Of a stretch of DNA of 64,000 nt, positions 1 through 11,614 are shown one piece after another. Location: positions 1,922,001 through 1,986,000 of the forward strand of contig OY725498.1 of NCBI GenBank assembly GCA_963281255.1. Direction: 5' to 3'. The notes below the pieces were generated by a model that saw nothing but the letters and a program-made list of their open reading frames with translations, made no database searches and was not told where the DNA came from. This DNA is from Aphrocallistes beatrix. Its lineage: Eukaryota; Porifera; Hexactinellida; Sceptrulophora; Aphrocallistidae. Made by a program: the position numbers and the translations under genes. Every line of letters begins with the position of its first letter. Position 1 is the first letter of the stretch.

Positions 1-189
1 CATTCGAACACAATTTTAAGATGTTAAAATGCATATAACTTCTACAGTTTTAAAAATTTTCAGCGTAAAATTTCCCTTCGTTTAAGTGGTCAGATGACTA
101 TATTTGGAAATATTTTCCCTATAGCAACGCAGGAATGCGTTAGGAATGTAACAACATCCATTCTCAAATTTTGTCCTAACCCTATCGAG

Positions 190-597
190 TGACCTTTTGT
201 CTTAACGTCTTAACAAAGTGATGAGTCATCATTTTTAATGAAAGTTTCATCATATTTGAGATATATTAATATACACATTCTACTAAAATTTTCAAACAAA
301 CAAATAAATATTAATCGAGTTTTAATAGTAAGGATATATATATACAGAAAGCTGTTTTTTGGCATGTGGGAGTCTTTTGGCTATGGCTCCACTAAGTTCT
401 GAGCTCAGACGAAAATGTCGTCTCATCATGGAATTATGCTGTCATTGTCACCTTTTTCATCATTATAAATTTCAGTTTTTCGACTATAACTCAGCCATTT
501 TAGGTAATTGAAGGCTGAAATTTTAATAGAATGTGTATATTAATGTATCTCAAATATGATGCAACTATCATCAAAAAATGATGACGCGAAAAATCAC

Positions 598-600
<3 letters not shown>
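190..600. repeat. Two fragments of dispersed repeat family A, opposite orientations
   Basis: Positions about 190-297 match the middle part of family A in reverse orientation and about 335-600 match its 5' half in forward orientation. The shared landmarks are the 'ggcatgtgggagtcttttgg' and 'gatgagtcatcattttt' blocks, which recur at 22.2, 23.0, 42.0, 55.7, 57.1 and 58.0 kb. No coding potential is visible. The first 190 bases show nothing recognisable. Confidence 0.7.

Positions 601-601
<1 letters not shown>

Positions 602-644
<43 letters not shown>
602..644. repeat. (TA)n microsatellite
   Basis: An uninterrupted TA run directly abuts the left end of the MITE that starts at 645. This is consistent with a TA-targeting element having landed in a TA tract. 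Confidence 0.9.
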
Positions 645-647
<3 letters not shown>

Positions 648-1125
648 TACCCGGACAAAAGTATTCAACCACCATATAAACCTCCATACAAATAGTATGA
701 AAGTGGCTCTATTCATAAAGGAATATGTGCATAAACTGTAGGAAATATTCTATTTTTTAATCAAATTCGTAAACTACACTCTCTAATTACTCATAATTGA
801 TAGTCTCAACTTAATTACTAACTCCCAAGTTAATAAATATCAATATTTGATACTTGATGCTACTTATACCAAGTCACAGCCATTATAGATGATGGCGATT
901 AGTGACATAAAGTGGTAGAGGTTGATAATTTTCTACATAAGAATAAGTAATTAAGTTGAGATGCTCAATAATGAGTAATTAGAATGTGTAGATGACGAAT
1001 TTAAAATGAAAAATGGAGAAACTTCTGCAGTTTGAGTATATGTTCCTTTTTTAATAGATCCAATTTAATACTACATATGTGTATGAAAGTTTTCGTGGTG
1101 GTCGAATACTTTTGTCCGGGTAGTG
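645..1125. mobile_element. Tc1/mariner-type MITE (family M1)
   Basis: The ends are inverted: CAGTACCCGGACAAAAGTAT at 645 and its near-perfect reverse complement ending at 1125, flanked by TA on both sides. The interior is also an imperfect long inverted repeat (around 776-820 against 945-990). There is no transposase ORF. Internal sequence is shared with the elements at 30465-30830 and 41536-42014, so these are one family of roughly 480 bp. Confidence 0.85.
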
Positions 1126-2056
1126 TATATATACATACCCACATTAATCAAGTTTTAATAGTAAGGATAATTCTACCAGACACTCTTGTAGTGTTGTAGT
1201 ATATCTAATTATGAAGATAGCTTGACTTTGGTGACCGGTTATTTTATAATATGTTAGAAAGTATTCTCATACAATGAGCCTTCAACCTTAAATGTTCTAT
1301 TCCTTTCTAAATGTAAAAATTATGTCTCAAAGAGATGGAAGGCAGTGGTGTCGTACTCTATTGGCACTAGGGACCCGGATTTCCCCATATATTTCCTTGG
1401 TCTCCCCCCGGATATTTCCTGGGGCCCCTCTCCCCGAAAATTTTAACGCACTCTGGATATATATTGCTCCCTTCTCCTGGATATTCTCTGAGAACTCTAT
1501 ATTATATGAGGTTCCCAGATTTTCAATTGGCTCCCCTCCCATTTTAGAATCACACGACACCACTACATGCCAGTGCAACTTTGTTGCACTAAAAACAGAT
1601 GCATCATGCATGATGGATGGCCTTTTAGTGGGGCGGTATAGCAATACAATTGTTCATTTTCTGATATTGCATGAAAATTGACAAAGAGATAGATAATATT
1701 ATTATTTTCAAGATGGCGGCCATTTTTAGAGGGGCCTGTCCGCCGTTTTTCGTTGTTCTGTTGCACATATTAATTTCGTATTAGGCAATATCAGAGCTGA
1801 GACTAGTGCCATTCGAAATGGCATGGTCGACCTACTCTCCTATAAAATAGAGATCCCGATCAAAAGGAAAAAAAACTTACCTGTACAGAGATAAATTCAT
1901 TTTTCCCCGAAAGAAAATTTTAAAATAAATGTTAGCACACATGGTCATGTGACCTCTATAATTCCTGGAAATTTAATGCTGATTACGAATATCAGCATTA
2001 CAAGTTGACTAAACATCAATTGATAAAGTTAATTGGATGTTTGCATTTTGTGTACT
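1126..2056. other. Intergenic, no gene seen
   Basis: I see no convincing gene here. A possible short inverted pair, AGTGGTGTCGTACTCT at about 1343 and its imperfect complement ending near 1567, suggests another small hAT-like MITE, but I found no target duplication. The ORFs that overlap this stretch on both strands have no recognisable composition. Confidence 0.5.
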
Positions 2057-2064
2057 ATACTGGT

Positions 2065-3328
2065 TAGTGGCGTGGCTATGGGGGGGATGGGGGGCCTAGG
2101 CCCCCCCAAAATTTTTACAATTTACTAATTTAACCTACTACACTTTTTCAAGTGGGCATATATGTGGCGTTTATTCGAGGGGAGTTATTCCTTATTCTGA
2201 ACACGAATATGTTGTACGTATATTGATTTGGTAAGGCAATCTATTATTTACACTTACATGAACATAATTGTTTGTTATGTCTTGTTAGCTTCATACACGA
2301 GTTCATCTATTCATTGTAAAACCTCGCACACTTGAGATTTTGGCGTTAAACCAACTGTCTATTAAGTAAGAAATCCAATATAACGTTTATTATTATTGTT
2401 AATTCCACTAATCCTATCCTGATATACTAGTAACCTCCAATACATTGTACTACTTTTGCACAACGCTAGCTTCGACTAAAGATTTCAGGTTATCATGAAG
2501 CGTCAAAGGTCAATGCTCGAATTTACACCAAATAATTACAAAAGAATACAAGAAGAATGCTCACAATGTAAAGAACCAATATACCCCGAATCGTCACAAC
2601 AAGAAATACAAAGTCTCAAGTCCTCATTGACTTCAACAATATTGACAGACAATGAACAACCAAAATATAATGAAGAATATCCATCAGACATAGCCCAAAG
2701 TCGCACAGACAGTCCCATCCAGCCGCGGCTACCTTCATTTCCGAAAACTATTATTAATAAGAAGCTACGCTCTTTTGGTTCGAAATGGTTTTGTTCGAAA
2801 TGGAACTCTACAAACATATGGAATATTCGGTCCAGCGTGATGCAGTTTATTGCTTTCTATGTAGATTGTTTCCTTGTCAATCTGGACACAGAGCAAACTT
2901 TTGTCAAGATAGGCTTTCGTAATTGGAAGAAGGCAAATTCATGCTTTGAGAAACATGTACAGTCGGAATCACACAAAAAAAGCCTGGAACTATGGACAGG
3001 ATTTAATCAAACAGAAACCTATGGCAATGTAGCTATGTACTTTGACAGCCAACGAGCTACCCAAGTTGAAAGACAATCGCAAATTCCTTAAGGCAATTGC
3101 TAAAGCAACAATACTATGTGCACGGCAAGATATCCCTTTGAGAGGTCATAATGAAGGAATAGATTCTGTTAACAAAGGGAATTTCAAGGAAATCCTAGAT
3201 ATTTTAGCTTCTGAGTCTGATCATTTGCGGCATCGAATAAGGCATGCTACATAATGTGTTAAGAATCAGAACCCCCATAAAGTTTGTCACATGATCTTGA
3301 GAAATTTTTTCACCTGGCCACGCCACTA
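2065..3328 (+). mobile_element. hAT element with perfect 8-bp target duplication
   Basis: The element begins TAGTGGCGTGGC and ends GCCACGCCACTA, and is bounded on both sides by ATACTGGT (2057-2064 and 3329-3336). An 8-bp duplication with short inverted ends is the hAT signature. It carries a truncated ZMYM1-like transposase gene (2495-3254) but is only 1,264 bp long, so the catalytic DDE region is missing and it is probably non-autonomous. A G/C-rich palindrome lies just inside the left end (around 2080-2108). The intact duplication suggests a fairly recent insertion. Confidence 0.9.
2495..3254 (+). pseudogene. Truncated, frameshifted hAT transposase (ZMYM1/TTF-type N-terminus)
   Basis: The first frame (2495-3091, 198 aa) carries the TTF-type zinc-finger region typical of ZMYM1-like hAT transposases: a Tyr/Cys-rich DCFL segment, then GFRNWKKANSCFEKH and ESHKKSLELW around residues 135-165. 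Homology then switches frame near 3030-3045 and continues as ELPKLKDNRKFLKAIAKA, LCARQDIPLRGHNE and GNFKEILDI up to the stop near 3254. The family's ribonuclease-H-like catalytic domain and C-terminal dimerisation domain are absent. It is therefore a deletion derivative with a frameshift inside a hAT element. Family assignment rests on these motifs only. Confidence 0.8.
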
Positions 3329-3692
3329 ATACTGGTCAACACACATTTTGTTGCCTAGGATGTTAGATCGATTTTAGGTGGGTATCACGAAGTCAAGCAT
3401 CGTTCTAACCATCCTGGATCCCGAGATATTATATTTTTTAGCCAAATCCAGTGATTTCGAGATAATTTAATAACCTGATCATTATTTATATACGTAGCAT
3501 TCTGTTGTAAACATTCAATATTACTTTAGTATCCAAAATTATTCATGTATTTGATGGGGCTTTTTAATTTTCTCGGTGGCCCCGATTGAAGTTAACAATA
3601 TGCATTACGTACAAAAGTTGTAGGCATTATTAAGCATAAAATGAAACAAATGTTAGCTTAAATTTGTGTTCACAAAGTGAACATTCTTGCAA

Positions 3693-4156
3693 TAGGGATG
3701 GTGGAAATGCTGTTAACAGCCACTTTGGCTGTTTGCTGTTAACAGCTCACAATTGGCTGTTAACAGCTACAATTTCCAAACAATTAACAGTCTAGCTCTG
3801 CTGTTATTTGAGCTTTTAAAGCAATTTTCTTTGCTGTTAACAGCCAATTGTGAGCTGTTAACAGCCCAATTGTGAGCTGTTAACAGCCCAATTTGAGCTG
3901 TTAACAGCCAATTCGAGCTGTTAATAGCCAACTCGAGCTGTTAACAGCCAATTGTGAGCTGTTAACAGCCCAATTTGAGCTGTTAACAGCCCAATTTGAG
4001 CTGTTAACAGCCAATTCGAGCTGTTAACAGCCCAATTTGAGCTGTTAACAGCCCAATTTGAGCTGTTAACAGCCAATTCGAGCTGTTAACAGCCAATTGT
4101 GAGCTGTTAACAGCAAACAGCCAAAGTGGCTGTTAACAGCATTTCCACCATCCCTG
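3693..4156. repeat. hAT-like MITE filled with a GCTGTTAACAGC tandem array
   Basis: The ends are inverted: AGGGATGGTGGAAATGCTGT near 3694 and its complement ending CCATCCCTG at 4156. Between them is an imperfect tandem array of about 21 bp whose core is the 12-bp palindrome GCTGTTAACAGC, separated by short spacers (CCAATTTGA, CCAATTCGA or CAATTGTGA). I could not find an 8-bp target duplication. A second partial end lies at 4240-4271 and a third copy begins near 55674. Confidence 0.75.
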
Positions 4157-4239
4157 ATAATAATATCTATATTTGAATAATTTATCTCAAATTTAGATTA
4201 TAAAAATAGATAGACAGATATAAATTAAAATTTAGCGAT

Positions 4240-4271
4240 AGCTGTTAACAGCTTAGCTGTTTCCATCCCTG
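4240..4271. repeat. Partial second copy of the GCTGTTAACAGC element
   Basis: GCTGTTAACAGC is followed by a TCCATCCCTGG end resembling the right terminus at 4156. No matching left end is seen nearby, so this is a fragment. Confidence 0.55.
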
Positions 4272-5726
4272 GTTATAATAGTTGATAAATCTTCTATTAC
4301 TCGTATAACCTTAATACCTTAATATGTATATATAATATTTAACTTTGTACAAACAATAAGCATCCATTTCCGGATTTCGCGGGAAACAAATTCGGAAATA
4401 CTAACACTAACTGTAATACATACTAAAATCGTTAAAACAAATTATCTGGTGATTCATGTGTTTTAGAACATCAAGTAAATATTGTCAACATTTACAAATC
4501 GCCTTTTGTACGAGTTTCTGTGCAATCCAGGTTTTGCACACAATACACTGCCCTACCAAAAGTATTCGTACACCCTAATAATTCCCATACAAATTGTATA
4601 AATCTCTTCTTAAAAAAATCAGTGATGGATATCCTCTGTTCTTTAGACGATGTGATTATCCTTAACGTGGAAGAGGTTAACTATAAAATTGAACACCAAA
4701 AGTGATTCTTTAGACAGTAATGTATTACTAAAAAAATTTCCCAATTTCTGCGATTTTCTGCATTTGGTAAGGGTTATCACATAATCCATAGGTTTTAGCT
4801 CTAAATATAGTATTATCAATGTATAGGAAACTGCTGTAGTTAAAACTGTCAAGAAATTGTCTTCCGATAGTTGGACTTTTGATATGTTTTAAGGATGCTT
4901 TTAACTAGCTTCACTGATATTTTGGCTTTATTCGGAGTGTTTTGGGGTTTTAATGTCTTTTGGGGGATTGGCCCTGGACTACTAGTAAACAGATCTCAAA
5001 ATATGCTAGAGACTAGCTTTCAATTGTTATCCTGGGGTAGTTAGAGTTGTTGAAGCAATTTATGTATAATTTTAATGATAAATATTTGATTTTTTTGTCT
5101 ACAATCGATACACGAAATTTGTTTACAGTCGATACGAAATTTGTTCGCAAATTTTACAATCTTTGCATTCAAGTCATGCATAATGAGTATAGATTTTAAA
5201 TATCAATTTTGAAAATACTCTATCTCCAGGCGCCCGCAGGGTAACTCTGCGGACAGGAAGTATTCGCAAGCAAGCGAAGTGCGCCTTGTAGCTAATTAAT
5301 TAAAAATGTAGGTTGACCAACTGATAATACAGCTCCGTTAAAAAACGACCAGAGGTGTGAAAAAGCTAGTCTATCATGAAACATTTATATATAGCCATTG
5401 GATAAACCGGAAGTGATTCAATTTCGCGAAAAATTATAGACAGTACACATTTACACCAGGGTTGGGTTCAAATACGTATTTGTATTTGTATTTGATTTTC
5501 TGAAAATTGTGTATTTGTATTTGTATCTGTATTTGAATATCATAAATTAGGTGTATTTATATTTGTATTTGAAGTCGAAATTAAATATTCATATTTGTAT
5601 TTGTTGCTGGTAAAATATTTAGTCCAGAAAGATGTAGAAAACCGATTTCGACTGTAGTGACAAACGATTTATTTATTTTAAAAGATTGATAAATAGTATA
5701 CGTATTATTAGACAATTAGAAACATA
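4272..5726. other. Intergenic with transposon fragments
   Basis: No gene is seen. At about 4540 CACTGCCCTACCAAAAGTAT resembles a family M1 terminus without a visible partner. A GC-rich fragment at 5221-5290 resembles the tail of family A. At about 5460-5620 CAGGGTTGGGTTCAAATACG is followed by a TATTTG-rich tract, typical of one end of a hAT MITE. The block around 4990-5020 is shared with the tandem repeats in the nucleoredoxin intron. Confidence 0.5.
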
Positions 5727-6443
5727 TTATTTTTGTTTAAAAATGTTTTGTTTCTGAGGAGTAGAATGAACTCGCTTTATCGCATTCGATCTGGCTCGGA
5801 ATTCACCAGATAATCTCCCTATTTTATTTTCCCACAAATCGGTCTTGCATCGGTAGGTTTTCAGTTCATCTTCCTGATTCTGTAGCGCCTGCTCCTTGTT
5901 GCGCTCATCATGTTTTATTTCTTTCATTTGACACTTCAAAGCACGATTTTCTGACTCCAATTCTCTCACTCTTTTTTCCTGTGTTTGGGAGTTCCTCTGT
6001 AGTCTCTCTATCTCCTCTCGAAGTTCACATTTTTCATTCATTGCGGCTTTAGTCATCTTTGTCTGCGCTTCTAGAAAAGATTTCACCTTTGCAATTTCTT
6101 TTTCTAATTCTGTGTTCAACTCAGATTCTGACTTCCAAATTTGAAACATAGTTTCATAAGAATTTCGCATCATTGTGATGCCTTCACTCGCCTTCTCGAA
6201 AATGACCTCAAAGTCGCTATTTTGAATATGAGCTGTAATGCGGCGACGGGATCTCTCACGTTTTTTGGGAGGTACAATCCTACCCGCTTCCAAGGATTTG
6301 GTCATGGTCCTCTCTATGTCATCGTCTAGAGTTATGCTCTCAATGGAAGATGTCAGTTCGCAAGTGTCTTGTCTTAATATTGAATTCATTTTCCTTTCCT
6401 TTCCTTTCGTTTTGTTTTGTTTTGCTTGTTTGAAATTGGACAA
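5727..6443 (-). CDS. Predicted coiled-coil protein of unknown function
   Basis: This single open exon encodes up to 238 aa. I do not recognise it. The first 18 codons are a low-complexity A-rich run, so the methionine at 6389 (MNSILRQDTC) is an equally plausible start, giving 220 aa. A basic patch follows (PPKKRERSRRR, around residue 78). A long Glu/Lys/Leu-rich segment from about residue 105 to 210 has heptad-like spacing and looks like a coiled coil. The tail is basic and Gln-rich (VHSTPQKQ). No signal peptide or membrane segment is visible. A basic patch, a coiled coil and an SxxP-like tail would fit a cytoskeletal or nuclear scaffold, but that is inference. The gene is flanked by repeats and has no operon-like neighbour. 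Confidence 0.6.
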   Translation of the reverse strand: MSNFKQAKQNKTKGKERKMNSILRQDTCELTSSIESITLDDDIERTMTKSLEAGRIVPPKKRERSRRRITAHIQNSDFEVIFEKASEGITMMRNSYETMFQIWKSESELNTELEKEIAKVKSFLEAQTKMTKAAMNEKCELREEIERLQRNSQTQEKRVRELESENRALKCQMKEIKHDERNKEQALQNQEDELKTYRCKTDLWENKIGRLSGEFRARSNAIKRVHSTPQKQNIFKQK

Positions 6444-6474
6444 AAAGGAACAGTTTTATAAGTTTCCAGAATGA

Positions 6475-7447
6475 AGTTGAGCGGATGTCATAGTAGCTGA
6501 GAGCCAAAGTTCTTCTTCACTTACATCACCTCTACAGCACAGCATGAATCATTGTGAATACTTAATCCAGCCTAAAATGGGGAAATGCACAGAGCAGGAT
6601 AATATATCTGGTTACATGATACACTAAGGTTATGAGAGTTCACAATTACATAATCTTTGCTCTCCTAACAGTTGAATCTAAGACTAATAAACAAAATTCT
6701 AATTCCCTTTTGACAATGATTCTGAACCGGAGTTCCGCCACTTATTCTCAAAGGTTGCAGACTTCCTTGAGTTTGTTAGCATGAAAATATCGAAAATAAT
6801 TCTCGTCACCTTTATTTCTTGTGACGAGTACAATACAATGCGAGATATAAACTCAAGATTGAACGGTTTCAGTTTTACCTAAAATGACTTGAACATTTGT
6901 TAAGCTATTGTGTTGAAAGATTAATATAATATGAAAGTAAGTTATTGAAAACCTGTTTCATGCTCATAATACACGACTGTGATCTCTATCTACAGAATAT
7001 GACTTTCTAGAAAATTGAATCCACCTTTTATAAAGTTTCATAATAACAATAAACAATCTGACACTATATGCCTCCGAATTAAAAAGCTGGATGCGCCACT
7101 GTAGTGAAGTCTTCAGTGTTTGAATGTACACTTAACTGTACACCACAATGTACACCTAACCGAATTTGTCATCCATTTGCTGATTGATAATTTGATTAAT
7201 TAACATTAGCTGAGTTCATGATGTTATCATGATGTAATGAGTTCATAGAGGAAACAACCATCAATTGGGATTTGTGGACTTGGAAATCATTGTTTTTGAC
7301 ATGACACAAATAATTAATTTTAAATGCAAAAATCAATTAGCAAAGCTTGGAGAATGAATACTCTATTAATACAAAAGAAAAGTGAGAAAAATAAACATTA
7401 AATTTTGCATTCAAAATGTATAATGTTGAACACTTAAAATTTTATAA
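6475..7447. other. Intergenic, upstream of the coiled-coil gene
   Basis: AT-rich sequence with no gene, tRNA or clear repeat recognised. It presumably includes the promoter and 5' leader of the minus-strand coiled-coil gene. The minisatellite begins at its right edge. Confidence 0.5.
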
Positions 7448-10400
7448 ATGAAGTCCAGAAATCCCGTCAAGTCCAAATATCCCGCAAGTATTACAGTGAT
7501 GCCAAGTCCAAATATCCCGCAAGTATTACAATGATGCTAAGTCCTGCAATCCCGCTAGGTCCAGTAATCCCGCTAGGTCCTGCAATCCCGCTAAGTCTTA
7601 CAATCCCGAAAAGTCTTACAATCCCGCTTGTGTCCTGCAATCCCGCTAGGCCCAGCAATCCCGCTAGGTCCAGCAATCCCGCTAGTTCCAGCAATCCCGC
7701 TAAGTCTTACAATCCCGCTAAGGCTTACAATCCCGCTAGGTCCTGCAATCCCGCTAGGTCCAGCAATCCCGCTAGGTCCTGCAATCCCGCTAGGTCCTGC
7801 AATCCCGCTAGGTTCTGCAATCCCGCTAAGTCTTACAATCTCGCTGAGTCTTACAATCCCGCTAGGTCCAGCAATCCCGCTAGGTTCTGCAATCCCGCTA
7901 GGTTCTGCAATCCCGCTAAATCTTACAATCTCGCTGAGTCTTACAATCCCGCTAGGTCCAGCAATCCCGCTAGGTCCTGCAATCCCGCTAGGTCCAGCAA
8001 TCCCGCTATTTCCAGCAATCCCGCTAAGTCTTACAATCCCGCTAAGTCTTGCAATCCCGCTAGGTCCTGCAATCCCGCTAGGTCCAGCAATCCCGCTAGG
8101 TCCAGCAATCCCGCTAAGTCTTACAATCCCGCTAGGTCCTGCAATTCCGCTAAGTCTTACAATCCCGCTGAGTCTTACAATCCCGCTAGGTCCAGCAATC
8201 CCGCTAAGTCTTACGATCCCGCTAGGTCTTACAATCCCGCTAGGTCCAGCAATCCCGCTAGGTTCTGCAATCCCGCTAAGTCTTACAATCTCGCTGAGTC
8301 TTACAATCCCGCTAGGTCCAGCAATCCCGCTAGGTCCTGCAATCCCGCTAGGTCCAGCAATCCCGCTAGGTCCAGCAATCCCGCTAGTTCCAGCAATCCC
8401 GCTAAGTCTTACAATCCCGCTAGGTCCTGCAATCCCGCTAAGTCTTACAATCCCGCTAGGTCCAGCAATCCCGCTAGGTTCTGCAATCCCGCTAGGTTCT
8501 GCAATCTCGCTGAGTCTTACAATCCCGCTAGGTCCAGCAATCCCGCTAAGTCTTACGATCCCGCTAGGTCTTACAATCCCGCTAGGTCCAGCAATTCCGC
8601 TAGGTTCTGCAATCCCGCTAAGTCTTACAATCCCGCTAGGTCCAGCAATCCCGCTAGGTTCTGCAATCCCGCTAGGTTCTGCAATCCCGCTAAGTCTTAC
8701 AATCTCGCTGAGTCTTACAATCCCGCTAGGTCCAGCAATCCCGCTAGTTCCAGCAATCCCGCTAAGTCTTACAATCCCGCTAAGTCTTGCAATCCCGCTA
8801 GGTCCTGCAATCCCGCTAGGTCCAGCAATCCCGCTAAGTCTTACAATCCCGCTAGGTCCTGCAATTCCGCTAAGTCTTACAATCTCGCTGAGTCTTACAA
8901 TCCCGCTAGGTCCAGCAATCCCGCTAAGTCTTACGATCCCGCTAGGTCTTACAATCCCGCTAGGTCCAGCAATCCCGCTAGGTTCTGCAATCCCGCTAAG
9001 TCTTACAATCCCGCTAGGTCCAGCAATCCCGCTAGGTTCTGCAATCCCGCTAGGTTCTGCAATCCCGCTAAGTCTTACAATCTCGCTGAGTCTTACAATC
9101 CCGCTAGGTCCAGCAATCCCGCTAGTTCCAGCAATCCCGCTAAGTCTTACAATCCCGCTAAGTCTTGCAATCCCGCTAGGTCCTGCAATCCCGCTAAGTC
9201 TTACAATCCCGCTAGGTCCAGCAATCCCGCTAAGTCTTACGATCCCGCTAGGTCTTACAATCCCGCTAGGTCCAGCAATCCCGCTAGGTTCTGCAATCCC
9301 GCTAAGTCTTACAATCTCGCTGAGTCTTACAATCCCGCTAGGTCCAGCAATCCCGCTAGGTCCTGCAATCCCGCTAGGTCCAGCAATCCCGCTAGGTCCA
9401 GCAATCCCGCTAGTTCCAGCAATCCCGCTAAGTCTTACAATCCCGCTAGGTCCTGCAATCCCGCTAAGTCTTACAATCCCGCTAGGTCCAGCAATCCCGC
9501 TAGGTTCTGCAATCCCGCTAGGTTCTGCAATCTCGCTGAGTCTTACAATCCCGCTAGGTCCAGCAATCCCGCTAAGTCTTACGATCCCGCTAGGTCTTAC
9601 AATCCCGCTAGGTCCAGCAATTCCGCTAGGTTCTGCAATCCCGCTAAGTCTTACAATCCCGCTAGGTCCAGCAATCCCGCTAGGTTCTGCAATCCCGCTA
9701 GGTTCTGCAATCCCGCTAAGTCTTACAATCTCGCTGAGTCTTACAATCCCGCTAGGTCCAGCAATCCCGCTAAGTCTTACAATCCCGCTAAGTCTTGCAA
9801 TCCCGCTAAGTCTTACAATCCCGCTAGGTCCTGCAATTCCGCTAAGTCTTACAATCTCGCTGAGTCTTACAATCCCGCTAGGTCCAGCAATCCCGCTAAG
9901 TCTTACGATCCCGCTAGGTCTTACAATCCCGCTAGGTCCAGCAATCCCGCTAGGTTCTGCAATCCCGCTAAGTCTTACAATCTCGCTGAGTCTTACAATC
10001 CCGCTAGGTCCAGCAATCCCGCTAGGTCCTGCAATCCCGCTAGGTCCAGCAATCCCGCTAGGTCCAGCAATCCCGCTAGTTCCAGCAATCCCGCTAAGTC
10101 TTACAATCCCGCTAAGTCTTGCAATCCCGCTAGGTCCTGCAATCCCGCTAAGTCTTACAATCCCGCTAGGTCCAGCAATCCCGCTAGGTCCTGCAATTCC
10201 GCTAAGTCTTACAATCTCGCTGAGTCTTACAATCCCGCTAGGTCCAGCAATCCCGCTAAGTCTTACGATCCCGCTAGGTCTTACAATCCCGCTAGGTCCA
10301 GCAATTCCGCTAGGTTCTGCAATCCCGCTAAGTCTTACAATCTCGCTGAGTCTTACAATCCCGCTAGGTCCAGCAATCCCGCTAGGTCCTGCAATCCCGC

Positions 10401-11268
10401 TAGGTCCAGCAATCCCGCTAGGTCCAGCAATCCCGCTAGTTCCAGCAATCCCGCTAAGTCTTACAATCCCGCTAAGTCTTGCAATCCCGCTAGGTCCTGC
10501 AATCCCGCTAAGTCTTACAATCCCGCTAGGTCCAGCAATCCCGCTAGGTCCTGCAATCCCGCTAGTTCCAGCAATCCCGCTAAGTCTTACAATCCCGCTA
10601 GGTCCTGCAATTCCGCTAAGTCTTACAATCCCGCTAGGTCTTACAATCCCGCTAGGTCCAGCAATCCCGCTAGGTCCAGCAATCCCGCTAGGTCCAGCAA
10701 TCCCGCTAGTTCCAGCAATCCCGCTAAGTCTTACAATCCCGCTAGGTCCAGCAATCCCGCTAGGTCCTGCAATCCCGCTAGGTTCTGCAATCCCGCTAAG
10801 TCTTACGATCCCGCTGAGTCTTACAATCCCGCTAGGTCTTACAATCCCGCTAGGTCCTGCAATCCCGCTAAGTCTTACAATCCCGCTTGTTCCAGCAATC
10901 CCGCTAAATCCTGCAATCCCGAAAGGTACAGCAATCCCGCTAAGTCTTACAATTCCGCTGAGTCTTACAATCCCGCTAGGTCTTACAATCCCGCTAGGTC
11001 CTGCAATCCCGCTAGGTCCTGCAATCCCGCTGAGTCTTACAATCCCGCTAGGTCCAGCAATCCCGCTAGGTTCTGCAATCCCGCTAAGTCTTACGATCCC
11101 GCTGAGTCTTACAATCCCGCTAGGTCTTACAATCCCGCTAGGTCCTGCAATCCCGCTAAGTCTTACAATCCCGCTAAGTCTTACAATCCCGCTTGTTCCA
11201 GCAATCCCGCTAAAATCCTGCAATCCCGAAAGGTCCTGCAATCCCACTAAGTCCTATATTCCCGAATT
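7448..11268. repeat. Large 18-bp minisatellite, about 200 units, with higher-order structure
   Basis: The basic unit is AATCCCGCTAGGTCCAGC (18 bp) with a limited set of variants (AAGTCTTAC, AGGTTCTGC, AGTTCCAGC, CTCGCTGAGTC). Irregular edge units lie at 7448-7540 and 11200-11268. One marker variant, ACGATCCC in place of ACAATCCC, recurs at about 8211, 8553, 8931, 9237, 9579, 9903, 10263, 10803 and 11091. The spacings are 342, 378, 306, 342, 324, 360, 540 and 288 bp, all exact multiples of 18. So there is a higher-order period of roughly 16-21 units (one interval is 30). Because the unit is divisible by three, three frames stay open for more than 1,200 codons each: (NPARSS)n, (IPLGPA)n and, on the minus strand, (GIAGPS)n. 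I treat these as by-products of the repeat rather than genes. Confidence 0.95.
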
Positions 11269-11275
11269 ATTATGA

Positions 11276-11614
11276 TCATTCCAGTTTAATAAATTTTTTT
11301 AATCCTGGATATTCATGGATTTATAACATTTCTTGCACACATTAATCCATCCTAACTCATAATTTCATTTTTAATTCACACTCGTTAAACATAAACAAAC
11401 TTTATCTTAATAATTGAATCAATTTCACGCTAATAGTTTGTAATTCTAAGTTCCTCTAGATCCTTTTCTTCTTATATTCTTAATTTCTGTAATTCCTTTA
11501 TCATCTCTTTCTGGCTTCTTGTCCTCGGAACTCTTGCTTGTGTTTCTTTTATCCTATATTTATGATTTAGATCAATCTATTTTAGTTTATTGAATATATT
11601 TGTACTTAACTCCT
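11276..11614. other. Spacer between minisatellite and recombinase gene
   Basis: AT-rich, no gene seen. It lies downstream of the minus-strand recombinase stop and probably includes its 3' UTR. The distal end of the recombinase transposon, if it is one, should lie here, but I found no inverted end. Confidence 0.45.

Noticed and set aside
556..741. Short frame through the TA microsatellite
   Set aside because: It is mostly (IY)n from the TA run and then MITE sequence.
1292..1681. Open frames on both strands around a possible MITE
   Set aside because: No domain or composition of a real protein; they overlap inverted repeat sequence.
5727..6443. TACC or another named coiled-coil family for the minus-strand gene
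   Set aside because: Only generic coiled-coil periodicity is seen; no family-specific block could be matched.
7531..11250. Three overlapping open frames of more than 1,200 codons
   Set aside because: They come from an 18-bp unit without stops; content is purely repetitive, there is no unique flanking coding sequence, and no single frame is favoured.
7448..11268. CRISPR array
   Set aside because: Repeats are contiguous without unique spacers, and the host is a eukaryote.
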